Positions 15,587-24,673 of a stretch of DNA of 60,769 nucleotides are shown piece after piece; position 1 is the first letter of the stretch; each line of letters opens with the position of its first letter. The stretch is from assembly GCA_016201205.1 (NCBI GenBank), contig JACQDF010000150.1:1-60769 (forward strand). Direction: 5' to 3'. The translations under genes were made by a program, and so were the position numbers. The stretch comes from Acidobacteriota bacterium. GTDB lineage: Bacteria > Acidobacteriota > Terriglobia > Bryobacterales > Bryobacteraceae. The notes under the pieces are model-generated. The model had not been told where the DNA came from, made no database searches, and saw only the letters and a list, made by a program, of their open reading frames with translations.

Positions 15587-16857
15587 CAGAAATTCATCCC
15601 CACCATGAAAATGGGCTCGATGCGGTTTTCCCGCAGCGGCAGCGCAACCAGAAAAGAAAACGAGTCGCGCTTGTGGCCGGTGGTCAGCCCGAACGCAACC
15701 GAGTGCAGCACATTGGAGGGCTTACCCCGGTCGTAGACCGTGCCCACGTCGTAAGCAATACGGAAAATGCCGTGGCGGTAATCGAGCGAGCCGTGCGCCA
15801 TGCGGTTGCCGCCCAGCGGCGTCACATCGTACTTGTTGTAGCCGCGCAGCGTGGTGCTGTTGCCGAGTGTGAAGCGCTCAAACAGCGGCGCGCGCCCGGT
15901 GATCGAGCCGGCGATCACGGACGCGGTGATCGATTCCTCCCGGAACCGGAAACGGTAGCGTGCATCGACGGCATGACGTGTGTAGACAAAGTCGCTGTCC
16001 AAAAAACTGGCGGCCGCGCGCAGGGTGTAACCTGCATCGAGCGTGTGCTTGCCATGATCAGCGGGCTCCCAGCGCCGGTTCAAGCGCAGAGATGAAGTCA
16101 GCGCACGGGAGCTTTCATGGCGCGCGGCCGGAAACTGCATTTCGAGGCGCTGGAAGCTGTAGCCGGCGCTCAGGGTGACGCCGGGAGCAAGCTCGACGCC
16201 CACATACGGCTCAGCGTGAAGGCGCGTGCGGTAGATGCCGGGAACCGGATCGGACGCCGCTGGCGGCTGCCGGTCCACCGCGGATTGGACCGCGCTGTTC
16301 CACTGCGAGCGAAAGCTCTCCACCAGAAAGCCGCCGCGGAAACGGCCATCCGCTACGATGCGTTCATAGCCGCCCCGGATGCCGGAGTAGCGCTCGAGCA
16401 ATTCGTCATTATCGGTGAGAATGCCAAGCCGGAGCCGGTTTCCATCGGAGTTGAAAGAGCCATCGGCGCCGAAGCTGAAGTTCTGCCTGGAATGGTAGGC
16501 CAGCCGCGGCAGAAAAATGTCCTTGTCGGACCTCGACCGCGTCACGTCGAACACGACCCGGATGTTTTCGGGATGCTCGCCCTTCGTGATCCGCTGCACG
16601 ACTCGCCAGCCCCGAAGTTCTTTGCGCATCCGGCTGGTGAGCTGGTCCACTTCTTCCTGCTTGAACTTGGCGCCAATGAGCTTCTTCAGGTCCGAGCGCA
16701 GCGAATCGCTCAGCTTGGATTCGGTCCTCGATGGCACCTCGACGGATTCGATGGTGTATCGCGAGTTGACGTTGATTTGGCTGGTTTCGGCTTGCTGGCC
16801 GTGGGCCACAGCGGGCCAGGAGAACATGGCCGCCGTCAGGAGGAGTACCACACGCAT
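15586..16857 (-). CDS. Omp85-like outer-membrane barrel with a single POTRA-like domain
   Basis: Starting at MRVVLLLTAAMFSWPAVAHG gives a clean signal peptide; a GTG 18 bp upstream (16875) is an alternative. The mature part begins with one POTRA-like unit (YTIESVEVPSRT, a helical region, then IRVVFDVTRSR). A beta-barrel of about 300 residues follows, with the BamA-type motif STTLRGYNKYDV and a C-terminal strand ending in Phe (FMVGMNF). BamA normally has five POTRAs and TamA three, so this is a reduced Omp85 relative. Substrate unknown. It heads the string with DUF4390, NtrY and NtrX, an unusual partner for a two-component system. Confidence 0.78.
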   Translation of the reverse strand: MRVVLLLTAAMFSWPAVAHGQQAETSQINVNSRYTIESVEVPSRTESKLSDSLRSDLKKLIGAKFKQEEVDQLTSRMRKELRGWRVVQRITKGEHPENIRVVFDVTRSRSDKDIFLPRLAYHSRQNFSFGADGSFNSDGNRLRLGILTDNDELLERYSGIRGGYERIVADGRFRGGFLVESFRSQWNSAVQSAVDRQPPAASDPVPGIYRTRLHAEPYVGVELAPGVTLSAGYSFQRLEMQFPAARHESSRALTSSLRLNRRWEPADHGKHTLDAGYTLRAAASFLDSDFVYTRHAVDARYRFRFREESITASVIAGSITGRAPLFERFTLGNSTTLRGYNKYDVTPLGGNRMAHGSLDYRHGIFRIAYDVGTVYDRGKPSNVLHSVAFGLTTGHKRDSFSFLVALPLRENRIEPIFMVGMNF

Positions 16858-16940
16858 ACGACGGAGCCAAGGCACGCCTGGTTCCGTCCTTATGTGATTG
16901 ATTCAGCGTGGATTGTACTGGGCGGGCCGTGGTGGCCGAT

Positions 16941-17657
16941 TCACACCTGTGGCGAGACGCTCTTGCCCTTCGGCGTCCCGGCCACCCGGCGCAATTCCTC
17001 CGGGTCCGCCACAATCAGACGGCGCCGTCCAAGTGTGAGCAGGCCGCGGCGGGCCAAGGAGTTCAGCGTGCTGGACGTCGTTTCACGGGTGGCGCCCACC
17101 AGACTCGCGATCTCGCCTTGCGAAAACTGGACCGTGCACCCGCCCTCATGTTCTTTTACTCCCACGGCTTCGGCCAGCTCGGCCAGGTAAAGCAGGATCC
17201 GCTGCTCGACATCCCGCATCAGCAGCAGCTCGATCTTCTGCTCGAGATCCTGTTCCCGGCGCGCCAGCATTTCCGCCAGCAGCCGCCAGATCTCAGGGCG
17301 TTGGTTGCAAAAACGAGCCAACAACTCCTTGGGAATGATGGAAATGGTGGCTTCCTGCAAAACCTCCGCGGAGGAATGCCGCTCCCCTCCCAACAGTAAG
17401 GCATCCTCACCGAATAGCTCGCCGGGTCTCACCAGGGTTAACAGCACTTCTTTGTTGTCGGGCCCGCGCTTAAGGATCTTAACCAGACCTGACCCGAGGA
17501 AGAAGATGCTATCGGCTGGGTTTCCCGTCGTATACAAAACGGTGAACCGCCGGCAGTGGAGGATTCGCGTGACACCCTCCATCGGAAGCAGATGCTGGCA
17601 GATAAGGCTCTCGAGAGAGGGAACGGTCTCGACATGGACCGGCTGCATCGGTTCCAT
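16941..17657 (-). CDS. Crp/Fnr family transcriptional regulator
   Basis: The 238-aa protein has an N-terminal cyclic-nucleotide-binding beta-roll (about 30-145; FFLGSGLVKILKRG, LVRPGELFGEDALLLGG) and a C-terminal winged helix (about 165-230; FSQGEIASLVGATRETTSSTLNSL). There is no N-terminal Fnr cysteine cluster, so it is not an oxygen-sensing Fe-S Fnr. The R-S/T pair typical of cAMP binding is not clear (GGERHSSAEV partly fits). AAGGGAG lies before the ATG, and TATGAT about 45 bp upstream is a possible -10. The ligand is unknown. It lies 109 bp after tyrA on the same strand. Confidence 0.9.
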   Translation of the reverse strand: MEPMQPVHVETVPSLESLICQHLLPMEGVTRILHCRRFTVLYTTGNPADSIFFLGSGLVKILKRGPDNKEVLLTLVRPGELFGEDALLLGGERHSSAEVLQEATISIIPKELLARFCNQRPEIWRLLAEMLARREQDLEQKIELLLMRDVEQRILLYLAELAEAVGVKEHEGGCTVQFSQGEIASLVGATRETTSSTLNSLARRGLLTLGRRRLIVADPEELRRVAGTPKGKSVSPQV

Positions 17658-17734
17658 TGCTCTGGAACTCCCTTCTAGCCCAACGATAGAGGGTAAGACG
17701 TATCATAGTACCCCAAAAAAAGGTCGCGGCCAAC

Positions 17735-17768
17735 AAAAAACTTATACAAGAAGGGAACTCTATCCCTT
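17735..17768 (-). terminator. Candidate terminator of the trp/aro/tyr operon
   Basis: On the minus strand AAGGGA (overlapping the tyrA stop) pairs with TCCCTT around TAGAGT. A CTTGTATAAG mini-hairpin and a six-T run follow. The hairpin is AT-rich for this genome and the T-run is not immediately adjacent to the first stem, so support is moderate. Confidence 0.4.
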
Positions 17769-18621
17769 AAGAAGGGTTTCTGAGCGATTCAGCTACTCTC
17801 GCCGCCGCCTCAAACGCGGACTCCGCCTGCGGCTCGACCAGACTGTCCCTGAGTTCCTCCAGGGTTGCGATATATCGGTCCAGAGCAGCTCGAATCAAAG
17901 GTTGGTTCGTAGCCAGGATGTCGCGCCATAACTCGTAAGAGCTGAGGGCGAGCCGGGTCATCCCTGTCAGGCCCGGGCCGGCCGTGGCCAGATCCTCAGC
18001 GCCGGATAGTCCTTCTCCGACGCACTTGGCAAGTGCGGTCGAGGCCAGTTGAGGCAAGTGAGACGTAAGCGCGACCACCCGGTCGTGTGTTTCCGCATCC
18101 AGGACCAGGATTCGGCAGCCGAAAGCCTCAAGCCAGCGCCGGAATTCGGCGGCCGCTTCCGAATCCGGGCCGGCCGGCGTCAGGATGTAGGCGCGGCCGC
18201 GAAACAGGTCCGGGTCAGCCGCTTCCACTCCGCGCGCCTCCTTACCAGCCATGGGATGGCCGCCCAGGAAAGCTCCGGGAGGAAGACACCCGGAAGCGCG
18301 CTCGACAATGCGGCTCTTGGTGCTGCCGGCGTCAGTGACGAGCGTCTCCGGACGGCGCCATCGCGCCACTTCCGGAAGCAGCTCGAGGATCCGCGAGATG
18401 GGCTGTGCGATATAAATGAGGTCGGCGGCGGCGGACGCATCGGAAAGCCGGGCGGCGGCATCGATGACTCCACGATCCATGGCCGCGCGGATCGTATTTT
18501 CCGAGCTCACCCCCAGCACGCGACCGCGAAACCCGGCTTTCTTGAGCGCAAGAGCGAAGGAACCGCCGATGAGGCCGACGCCCACGACGGCGACGGTTTG
18601 GACTCGGGAAGCCTGGCTCAC
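17767..18621 (-). CDS. tyrA: Prephenate dehydrogenase
   Basis: The 284-aa NAD(P)-dependent enzyme converts prephenate to 4-hydroxyphenylpyruvate in the tyrosine branch. The Rossmann motif GVGLIGGSFALAL is at the N-terminus. Active-site motifs are DAGSTKSRI, GGHPMAGKE (catalytic His) and LTSHLPQLAS. There is no fused chorismate mutase and no C-terminal ACT domain; chorismate mutase is a separate gene upstream in the same operon. Start is GTG. It is the last gene of the seven-gene string, 6 bp after aroF. Confidence 0.93.
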   Translation of the reverse strand: MSQASRVQTVAVVGVGLIGGSFALALKKAGFRGRVLGVSSENTIRAAMDRGVIDAAARLSDASAAADLIYIAQPISRILELLPEVARWRRPETLVTDAGSTKSRIVERASGCLPPGAFLGGHPMAGKEARGVEAADPDLFRGRAYILTPAGPDSEAAAEFRRWLEAFGCRILVLDAETHDRVVALTSHLPQLASTALAKCVGEGLSGAEDLATAGPGLTGMTRLALSSYELWRDILATNQPLIRAALDRYIATLEELRDSLVEPQAESAFEAAARVAESLRNPS

Positions 18622-18627
18622 GGGGAC

Positions 18628-19641
18628 CTACATGGTGCGGCCGACGGCCGGGGCGATCATCTCGAGCTGGCGCATCAGCTCCTCGAACTGGGCGGGGTAC
18701 AGAGACTGGGCGCCGTCGCTCAGCGCTTTTTCCGGATCCGGATGCACCTCGACAAGGATGCCGTCGGCGCCGGCGGCGACCGCGGCCCGCGCCATGGGGA
18801 TCACCTTGTCCCGCCGGCCGGTGCCGTGCGAGGGGTCGGCGAAGATCGGCAGGTGAGAGAGCTTCTTCACCACCGGAATCGCCGAGATATCCATGGTGTT
18901 GCGAGTGTAGCTCTCAAAGGTGCGGATGCCGCGCTCGCACAGGATGACGTGGTAGTTGCCGCCGGAAAGCACATACTCGGCCGACAGCAGCAGCTCCTCG
19001 ATGGTGGCCGAGATGCCACGCTTGACCATGACGGGTATGCGTGTCTTGCCCAGCTCCTTGAGCAGGTTGAAGTTCTGCATGTTTCGCGCGCCGACCTGGA
19101 AAATATCGACGTAGTGCGACATCATCGGGATCTGCGTGTGGTCCATCACCTCGCTGATGACGAACAGCCCATGCCGGTCCGCGGCCTGGCGCATCATGCG
19201 CAGTCCTTCTTCTCCCAGGCCCTGGAAGCTGTAAGGCGACGAGCGCGGCTTGAAGGCCCCCCCGCGCAGTCCCTTCGCGCCGGCTTTGGCGACATGGCTG
19301 GCGGCGCGCTCGATCTGGTCATCGTTTTCGACGCTGCATGGGCCGCCGATGGCGACCACCCGCTCGCCGCCGAGCTCGACCCCTTTGACCGTGAAGGTGG
19401 TGCCCGCCGGCTTGAAGCTCCGGCTGGCGAGCTTGTAGGGCGACATGACGCGATGGCATTGCTTGACGCCATCCAGCAGCTCGATCTCGCGCGGATCGAT
19501 CTCCCCTTCGTGGCCGACGCCGCCCAGCACCGTATGCACGACGCCGGTCGAGCGATGCACCGTGAAACCAAAAGCCACCAGCCTGTCGATGACATGCTGG
19601 ACTTGCGTTTCGCTGGCGCCTTCTTCCATGACAACGAACAT
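18628..19641 (-). CDS. aroF: 3-deoxy-7-phosphoheptulonate synthase (AroA I-beta type)
   Basis: This 337-aa enzyme joins PEP and erythrose 4-phosphate, the first step to chorismate. An N-terminal ferredoxin-like regulatory domain (about 1-70, MFVVMEEGASETQVQHVIDR) precedes the TIM barrel. Barrel motifs are GPCSVENDDQ, LRGGAFKPRSSPYSFQG, MVKRGISAT and PIFADPSHGTGRRDKV. In Thermotoga-type enzymes the N-terminal domain binds Tyr or Phe for feedback inhibition. It lies 4 bp after the chorismate mutase gene. Having DAHP synthase inside the trp string lets pathway entry be set together with both branches. Confidence 0.95.
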   Translation of the reverse strand: MFVVMEEGASETQVQHVIDRLVAFGFTVHRSTGVVHTVLGGVGHEGEIDPREIELLDGVKQCHRVMSPYKLASRSFKPAGTTFTVKGVELGGERVVAIGGPCSVENDDQIERAASHVAKAGAKGLRGGAFKPRSSPYSFQGLGEEGLRMMRQAADRHGLFVISEVMDHTQIPMMSHYVDIFQVGARNMQNFNLLKELGKTRIPVMVKRGISATIEELLLSAEYVLSGGNYHVILCERGIRTFESYTRNTMDISAIPVVKKLSHLPIFADPSHGTGRRDKVIPMARAAVAAGADGILVEVHPDPEKALSDGAQSLYPAQFEELMRQLEMIAPAVGRTM

Positions 19642-19645
19642 AAAG

Positions 19646-19963
19646 CTATGAATCCTCTTTGGGGTCTGCGGCCCTTAACATCATGCGATCGCGCTGAACA
19701 GTGCGCATCTCGTCAATAATGCGCTCGAACACGCGCTTGACCGCTTCCGAGGTCAGCGGGCCCGGGTTGTTGTCCGTTACATTGCGAAAAACTTCATCTT
19801 CCCGCTTGGGCTCGTAGATTGGCAGGCTCAGCTCCCGCTTGATCCGGCCGATCTCGACGACGACGCTGGTGCGCTGGCTGATCAAGGCAAGAATCCGGAG
19901 ATCCAGCTCGTCGATGCGGCTGCGATGCCGTGCCAGGTTCTCGAGAGCCTCCTCCCGGCTCAC
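19646..19963 (-). CDS. aroQ: Chorismate mutase (AroQ type)
   Basis: The 105-aa all-helical enzyme rearranges chorismate to prephenate. It shows the AroQ pattern RSRIDELDLRILALISQR near the N-terminus, followed by IGRIKRE and YEPKREDEV; the charged residues R, K and E line the active site in this fold. Start is GTG, overlapping the trpA stop by 4 bp (GTGA), so it is translationally coupled to trpA. It is free-standing, not fused to prephenate dehydratase, dehydrogenase or DAHP synthase. Confidence 0.92.
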   Translation of the reverse strand: MSREEALENLARHRSRIDELDLRILALISQRTSVVVEIGRIKRELSLPIYEPKREDEVFRNVTDNNPGPLTSEAVKRVFERIIDEMRTVQRDRMMLRAADPKEDS

Positions 19964-20763
19964 ACGTTCACTCCCTTCAGAGCGGTGGAAAGTCCGCGGG
20001 CGAAGGACTCGATCTTCGCTTCCATCCCGGCGCCCGTCAGATTCTGCTCGATGATGCGCACGAAGGCGCTTCCGACGACGACGCCATCGGCCATTCGGCC
20101 CACCTGCGCCGCCTGGCCCGGCGTGGAAATGCCGAATCCGGCCGCCAGCGGCAGGCTGGTGGCCTTGCGCATGTTGCTGACCAGAGCCTCGAGGGACCCG
20201 GACAGCGACTCGCGCTCGCCGGTGACGCCCGTTCTTGAAACCAGATAGACGAAGCCGGAAGAATGCCGGGCGACCAGCTCGAGCCGGCGCGGCGTGCTGG
20301 TGGGCGAGGCGAGGAAGATCGTATCCAGACCCGCGTTGCGCAAGACCGGGACGGTGTGGCCGGCTTCCTCGACCGTCAGGTCCGTGAGCAGAACGCCGTC
20401 AACCCCCGCTTTGACAGCGTCATGGGCGAGCGCTTCGACGCCGTAGCGCAGGACGGGATTCAAGTACGAAAACAGCAGCAGCGGGATGTCCGAATGCCGC
20501 CGGATCTGCTCCGCCACTTCGAGCACGATCTGGAGAGTGGTTCCCGCCGACAGCGCTCGCTCGGACGCGGATTGGATGACCGGCCCGTCGGCGATGGGAT
20601 CAGAAAAGGGAACGCCCAGCTCGACCAGGTCGACGCCGCCGCGTTCCAGCGCCGCCGCCAGAGCGGGTGTCCGTTCCGGGCTGGGGTCGCCTGCGGTGAT
20701 GTAAGCGATCAGGGCGGGACGGCCTTCCCCTCTCAAGCGCTCGAACATCGCACTAATGCGCAT
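19960..20763 (-). CDS. trpA: Tryptophan synthase alpha chain
   Basis: The 267-aa alpha subunit cleaves indole-3-glycerol phosphate and passes indole to TrpB. The start is ATG at 20763 ([21 protein letters not shown]), 11 bp inside the end of trpB. The much longer open frame upstream is a shadow of trpB and has been discarded. Catalytic Glu is in [13 protein letters not shown] and catalytic Asp in YITAGDPSP. The phosphate-binding end shows AAGFGIST and VVVGSAFV. Length is normal. Confidence 0.95.
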   Translation of the reverse strand: MRISAMFERLRGEGRPALIAYITAGDPSPERTPALAAALERGGVDLVELGVPFSDPIADGPVIQSASERALSAGTTLQIVLEVAEQIRRHSDIPLLLFSYLNPVLRYGVEALAHDAVKAGVDGVLLTDLTVEEAGHTVPVLRNAGLDTIFLASPTSTPRRLELVARHSSGFVYLVSRTGVTGERESLSGSLEALVSNMRKATSLPLAAGFGISTPGQAAQVGRMADGVVVGSAFVRIIEQNLTGAGMEAKIESFARGLSTALKGVNV

Positions 20764-21997
20764 AATCGCTTCCTTGGGCGTCGAGTTCGACGAAATTGTC
20801 GCGGTAGATATCGATGTCCTTGTCGCCGCGGCCGGAAAGGTTGATGAGGTGGATCTCGCCTTTTGCTTTGGGAGCGCGGCGGACGGCTGCAGCGACGGCG
20901 TGCGCCGACTCCAGCGCCGGGATGATGCCTTCGGTGCGAGCCAGCAATCGCGCCGCTTCGAGCGCTTCGTCGTCGGTGGCCGAAGTGTAGTGCGCGCGGC
21001 CTTTCTGCTGGAGCCACGCGTGCTCGGGGCCGACCATGGCGTAATCAAGGCCGGCGGAGACGGAATGCGTTGGCGAAATCTGACCGTCTTCGTTCTGCAA
21101 CACGAAGCTGAAGCAGCCGTGGAGCACGCCCGGCAAACCTCCGGAAAAACGGGCAGCGTGCTCGCCCAACGTCTGGCCGCGGCCGCCTGCTTCGACGCCG
21201 ATGAGCTCGACGCCGGAATCGGCGAGAAAAGCGTGGAACACGCCGATCGCGTTGGACCCGCCTCCGACACAGGCGAAGATGGCGTGCGGGAGGCGCTGCT
21301 CGCTGTCGAGGATCTGGCGCCGGGCCTCTTCTCCGATCACGCGGTGAAAGTCGCGGACCATCATCGGATAAGGATGCGCGCCAAGCGCTGACCCGAGCAG
21401 GTAGTGCGTGGTCGAGACATTCGTGACCCAGTCGCGCATCGCTTCGCTGATGGCGTCTTTCAAGGTGCGGCTGCCCGCGGCCACGCCTGCCACGCGGGCG
21501 CCCAGCAGGCGCATGCGGAACACGTTGAGCCGCTGCCGGCGCATGTCCTCTTCGCCCATGTAGACGACGCACTCCATGCCGAACAGCGCGCAGACGGTGG
21601 CGGTGGCAACGCCGTGCTGGCCGGCCCCCGTTTCGGCGATGATGCGGCGTTTGCCCATGCGGCGGGCGAGCAGCGCCTGGCCCAGGCAGTTGTTGATTTT
21701 GTGCGCCCCGGTGTGCAGCAGGTCTTCGCGCTTCAAGTAGATGTTCGCCCCGCCGAGAGTCTCGCCGAGGCGGCGTGCATGGTAGAGCGGCGTAGGCCTG
21801 CCGGCGTAGTTGGCCAGCAAATCGTCCAGTTCGGCTTGAAAGGCGGGATCCTGCCGCGCGGCCCGATAAGCGGCTTCCAATTCTTCGAGCGGGGCCATCA
21901 ATGTCTCCGGCACGTAGCGCCCGCCGAATTCCCCGAAGTGGCCGCCCGCGTCGGGCTGCTGCGACAGCGCCTGGGAGCCCCCAATGGTGGTGCTCAT
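20753..21997 (-). CDS. trpB: Tryptophan synthase beta chain
   Basis: The 414-aa PLP enzyme condenses indole and serine. It has [14 protein letters not shown] at the N-terminus, PLP Lys100 in [29 protein letters not shown], and the phosphate-binding GGGSNAIG. It is the standard TrpB1 type, consistent with the adjacent trpA. Its start overlaps the trpF stop by 4 bp (ATGA). Confidence 0.97.
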   Translation of the reverse strand: MSTTIGGSQALSQQPDAGGHFGEFGGRYVPETLMAPLEELEAAYRAARQDPAFQAELDDLLANYAGRPTPLYHARRLGETLGGANIYLKREDLLHTGAHKINNCLGQALLARRMGKRRIIAETGAGQHGVATATVCALFGMECVVYMGEEDMRRQRLNVFRMRLLGARVAGVAAGSRTLKDAISEAMRDWVTNVSTTHYLLGSALGAHPYPMMVRDFHRVIGEEARRQILDSEQRLPHAIFACVGGGSNAIGVFHAFLADSGVELIGVEAGGRGQTLGEHAARFSGGLPGVLHGCFSFVLQNEDGQISPTHSVSAGLDYAMVGPEHAWLQQKGRAHYTSATDDEALEAARLLARTEGIIPALESAHAVAAAVRRAPKAKGEIHLINLSGRGDKDIDIYRDNFVELDAQGSDYAH

Positions 21998-22605
21998 AAA
22001 GATTCCTCCGCCGACAAAGCGGCTTTCAAGAACTCAAGCATTTTACGATGATCCTTGCGCCCCGGTGAGGATTCGAGTCTCGAACAGGCATCGACACCCC
22101 AGGCTTGCGATTGTGCGATGGCCTGGCGGACGTTGGAAGCGTCCAGGCCGCCCGCGATGATGATGCGATGTTTGATTCCGGACGCAAGGCTCCAGGCGAA
22201 CTCCGCGCCGCTGCCGCCGTACTCGGTTCCCGCGGGGCCGTCGAGCAGAAAGGCTTCCGCTTCGCGATACGCGTTCATTCCGGCCGGATCGAACGACCCA
22301 TTCACGCGAAACGCTTTCCACCAGCGGAGCGCAGTTGGAACTTGTGCTGCCTGCTCATCCCCATGCAGTTGAGCCACGTCGAAACGCAGTCGAGCTGCGG
22401 CCTGCTGGATGGCAGCCGGCGGTTCATTGACAAACACGCCGACTTTGGTGATGTGCGCCGGCAGCGCCTCCAGAATCAGCGCCGCGGTTTCCGGCGCGAT
22501 GTAGCGCTTGCTTGGGCGGTAGAAGTTGAAGCCGAGCGCCGTTGCTCCGCCTTGGATGGCGGCCAGCGCGTCCTCGAGGTTGGTGATGCCGCAGATCTTG
22601 ATCAT
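21994..22605 (-). CDS. trpF: Phosphoribosylanthranilate isomerase
   Basis: This TIM-barrel enzyme of about 203 aa performs the Amadori rearrangement in tryptophan synthesis. MIKICGIT carries the catalytic Cys, VAQLHGDE and [14 protein letters not shown] follow, and [11 protein letters not shown] is the phosphate site. ATGs lie at 22617 and 22605. I chose 22605 because it forms the same ATGA overlap with trpC as the other junctions and matches the family N-terminus. Confidence 0.94.
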   Translation of the reverse strand: MIKICGITNLEDALAAIQGGATALGFNFYRPSKRYIAPETAALILEALPAHITKVGVFVNEPPAAIQQAAARLRFDVAQLHGDEQAAQVPTALRWWKAFRVNGSFDPAGMNAYREAEAFLLDGPAGTEYGGSGAEFAWSLASGIKHRIIIAGGLDASNVRQAIAQSQAWGVDACSRLESSPGRKDHRKMLEFLKAALSAEESL

Positions 22606-23387
22606 GCCAGCAGGCATCGCAGCGCCTCCGCGGGGTCTGGCGATTTCATGAGATGCTCGCCGATGAGGAAGGCGTGGTAGCCGGCGGCCCGCAGGCGGCC
22701 GATGTCTTCCGCGGAGTGGATGCCGCTCTCACTGACGCGGATGGCTGCGGGCGGCATTTTTTCCGCCAGCCGCAGCGAGGTCTCCGGCGTCAGCTCGAAC
22801 GTGTGCAGATTGCGGTTATTGACCCCCAGGATTTCCGCGCCCGAGTCGATCGCGCGGGCCAGCTCCTCTTCGTCGTGAACCTCGACCAGAGCCGCGATGC
22901 CATACTGGCCGGCGAATTCGCGGAGGCGGCGCATCCATGCGCTCGTCAGGATGGCGGCGATGAGCAGGATCGCGTCGGCGTTGTGGGCGGCGGCTTCGAG
23001 CACGTGGACCTCGTCAAGAGTAAAATCCTTGCGCAGAACCGGAAGCCGGACGGCGGAGCGGGCCGCCTTCAGGTCGTCGAGTGAGCCTTGGAAAAAACGC
23101 TGGTCGGTGAGAACGGAGAGCGCTGCGGCGCCTCCCCCTGCATAGGCCGTCGCCATTCGGACCGGCTGAAAATCGGCGGCCAGAAGCCCTTTGCTGGGGG
23201 AGGCTTTCTTGATTTCCGCGATGATGGCGGGCTGACGGGCGGCAAGCGCCGCGCGGAAATCGCGGCGATGCGCCATGGCAGCCTGCGCCAATGGCTCGAA
23301 TTCGCCTCGGCGTTGTTGAAGGGCAGGAAGTTCCGCTTTCTTGTGCTCGACAATCCGGGCGAGGACGTCCGGTACCGCGGTGACCAT
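22602..23387 (-). CDS. trpC: Indole-3-glycerol phosphate synthase
   Basis: The 261-aa TIM-barrel enzyme closes the indole ring. Motifs are AEIKKASPSKGLLA, LRKDFTLDEVHVLEA, VEVHDEEELARAI, GVNNRNLHTF and VSESGIHSAED. It is the first gene of the string. The ATG is preceded by TAAAAT at 9 nt with no Shine-Dalgarno sequence, so there is no room for a leader peptide, T-box or attenuator upstream. trpE, trpG and trpD are absent from the window. Confidence 0.96.
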   Translation of the reverse strand: MVTAVPDVLARIVEHKKAELPALQQRRGEFEPLAQAAMAHRRDFRAALAARQPAIIAEIKKASPSKGLLAADFQPVRMATAYAGGGAAALSVLTDQRFFQGSLDDLKAARSAVRLPVLRKDFTLDEVHVLEAAAHNADAILLIAAILTSAWMRRLREFAGQYGIAALVEVHDEEELARAIDSGAEILGVNNRNLHTFELTPETSLRLAEKMPPAAIRVSESGIHSAEDIGRLRAAGYHAFLIGEHLMKSPDPAEALRCLLA

Positions 23388-23402
23388 GACGAGGAAATTT
23401 TA
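23388..23402 (-). promoter_or_regulatory. Candidate leaderless promoter of the trpC operon
   Basis: On the minus strand TAAAAT (complement of 23397-23402) ends 9 nt before the trpC ATG, within GATACGATAAAAT. No ribosome-binding site lies between. Confidence 0.5.
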
Positions 23403-23454
23403 TCGTATCACAGGGATGCAGGCGGGCCCGGATGGGCGGGGCTCCGTCCGTTGG

Positions 23455-23470
23455 TATCATGGCACTCAGC
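23455..23470 (+). promoter_or_regulatory. Candidate extended -10, leaderless promoter of the serine hydrolase
   Basis: TGG followed by TATCAT (23455-23460) lies exactly 10 nt before the ATG at 23471. This spacing favours 23471 over the in-frame ATGs at 23432 and 23459. Confidence 0.5.
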
Positions 23471-24499
23471 ATGCGTTTCCCGGTTTGGTTTTGCGCTTTG
23501 CTGGCTCCCGTGCTGCTCGCGCAAGGCAGCGCGCAATTCGACGCAGTGGTACAGCCATACGCCGACCGCAAGGAGTTCATGGGAGCGGTGCTGGTGGCTA
23601 AGGGCGATTCCACCGTGTTCGCCAAAGCCTACGGGTTCGCCAATCTCGAGTGGGACGTCCCCAACACGATGGATACAAGGTTCCGCATCGGCTCCTTGTC
23701 GAAGCAGTTCACGGCAGTGGCGATTCTGCTGCTGGCGCAGCAAGGCCGGCTGGACTTGAATGCCTCGGTGACGCAATACTTGCCCGATGTCCCGGCGGCC
23801 TGGAAACAGGTGACGATACACCATCTGCTCAGCCACACAGCCGGAATCCCGAACGTGACGGCGCTGCCAGGTTTCGCAACTCGAAGGCTGGCCCCGTCGC
23901 AGCCTGGCGACCTGATTCGACTGTTTCGCGATCTGCCGCTCGAGTTCGCGCCGGGCTCGGACTGGCGCTATAGCAACTCGGGCTATATCGTGCTGGCCCA
24001 CGTCGTGGACAAGATCACCGGACAGCCGTTCGTGGACTTCTTGCGCGAACAGATCCTGAAGCCGGCCGGGCTCAAGGACACCGACAGCGACTCGCATCGG
24101 ATGCTTCTTCGCCACCGCGCTTCCGGTTATACGCCGTTTCAACAAGGCGCCGGCAACGCTGACTACACGGACATGACGGTGCCGATCGGCGGAGGATCGC
24201 TCTATTCCACGGCCGCGGATTTGCACCGCTGGACGCTCCGGCTGCATCGCGGACAAGTCATCGGGCGGGAGTGGGTCCAGCGGATGACGACGCCGGTGGC
24301 GCATGACTACGGCTATGGACTGGCCATCCGAAACGACAAACTGGGCAGCATCTATGAACATGGCGGCAGCATCAACGGATTCAACGCGTTCCTCGCCTAT
24401 CGCGCGGCCGGCCAGATCGTCGTCGTGGTTCTGGCCAACCTCAACACTCGCGCCGTAGGTCCCATCGCTCAGCGTCTGGGCGATGTCGCGGAACAATAG
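23471..24499 (+). CDS. Secreted serine hydrolase of the beta-lactamase/class C family
   Basis: The 342-aa product starts MRFPVWFCALLAPVLLAQG, a signal peptide. The three family motifs are present: SxxK with nucleophile Ser75 and Lys78 (IGSLSKQFTAVA), the YxN-type WRYSNSGYIVLA, and a third-box HGG (YEHGGSINGFNAF). Such proteins are often esterases, D-aminopeptidases or peptidases rather than true beta-lactamases, and nothing here identifies the substrate. It is a single-gene unit divergent from the trp operon. Longer starts at 23432 and 23459 are possible but would bury the signal peptide. Confidence 0.85.
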   Translation: MRFPVWFCALLAPVLLAQGSAQFDAVVQPYADRKEFMGAVLVAKGDSTVFAKAYGFANLEWDVPNTMDTRFRIGSLSKQFTAVAILLLAQQGRLDLNASVTQYLPDVPAAWKQVTIHHLLSHTAGIPNVTALPGFATRRLAPSQPGDLIRLFRDLPLEFAPGSDWRYSNSGYIVLAHVVDKITGQPFVDFLREQILKPAGLKDTDSDSHRMLLRHRASGYTPFQQGAGNADYTDMTVPIGGGSLYSTAADLHRWTLRLHRGQVIGREWVQRMTTPVAHDYGYGLAIRNDKLGSIYEHGGSINGFNAFLAYRAAGQIVVVVLANLNTRAVGPIAQRLGDVAEQ

Positions 24500-24673
24500 G
24501 ATAACCGCTATGGCGTGAATTGCCACAGGCTGCGCCGATAAACCCACGCTCAATGTGTGGCGCGAGCCTGCCGGCGGGGTAAGTGCTGCTAGTGGAATAG
24601 CTTGCGTCGATACGACGGCTGGTAACCGGCGTGCACTCTTCATTCAGAAGTATTTTCTACATGGGAGGATTGC
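24500..24673 (+). promoter_or_regulatory. Leader/promoter region of citrate synthase
   Basis: The 174-bp gap has no coding signal. TATTTT occurs 16 nt before the ATG, and GGGAGG gives gltA a strong Shine-Dalgarno sequence 7 nt from its start, unlike most first genes here. No riboswitch or clear terminator was recognised. Confidence 0.3.

Noticed and set aside
18049-19719. 556-aa plus-strand open frame over tyrA and aroF
   Set aside because: Shadow of two enzymes with clear active-site motifs on the minus strand.
20764-21270. Long N-terminal extension of trpA
   Set aside because: The extension is read from the trpB region in another frame; TrpA proteins start at the [10 protein letters not shown]-like position.
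23388-23470. Trp attenuator, leader peptide or T-box before trpC
   Set aside because: The apparent promoter is only 9 nt from the start, and the short divergent region has no Trp codon cluster or terminator hairpin.
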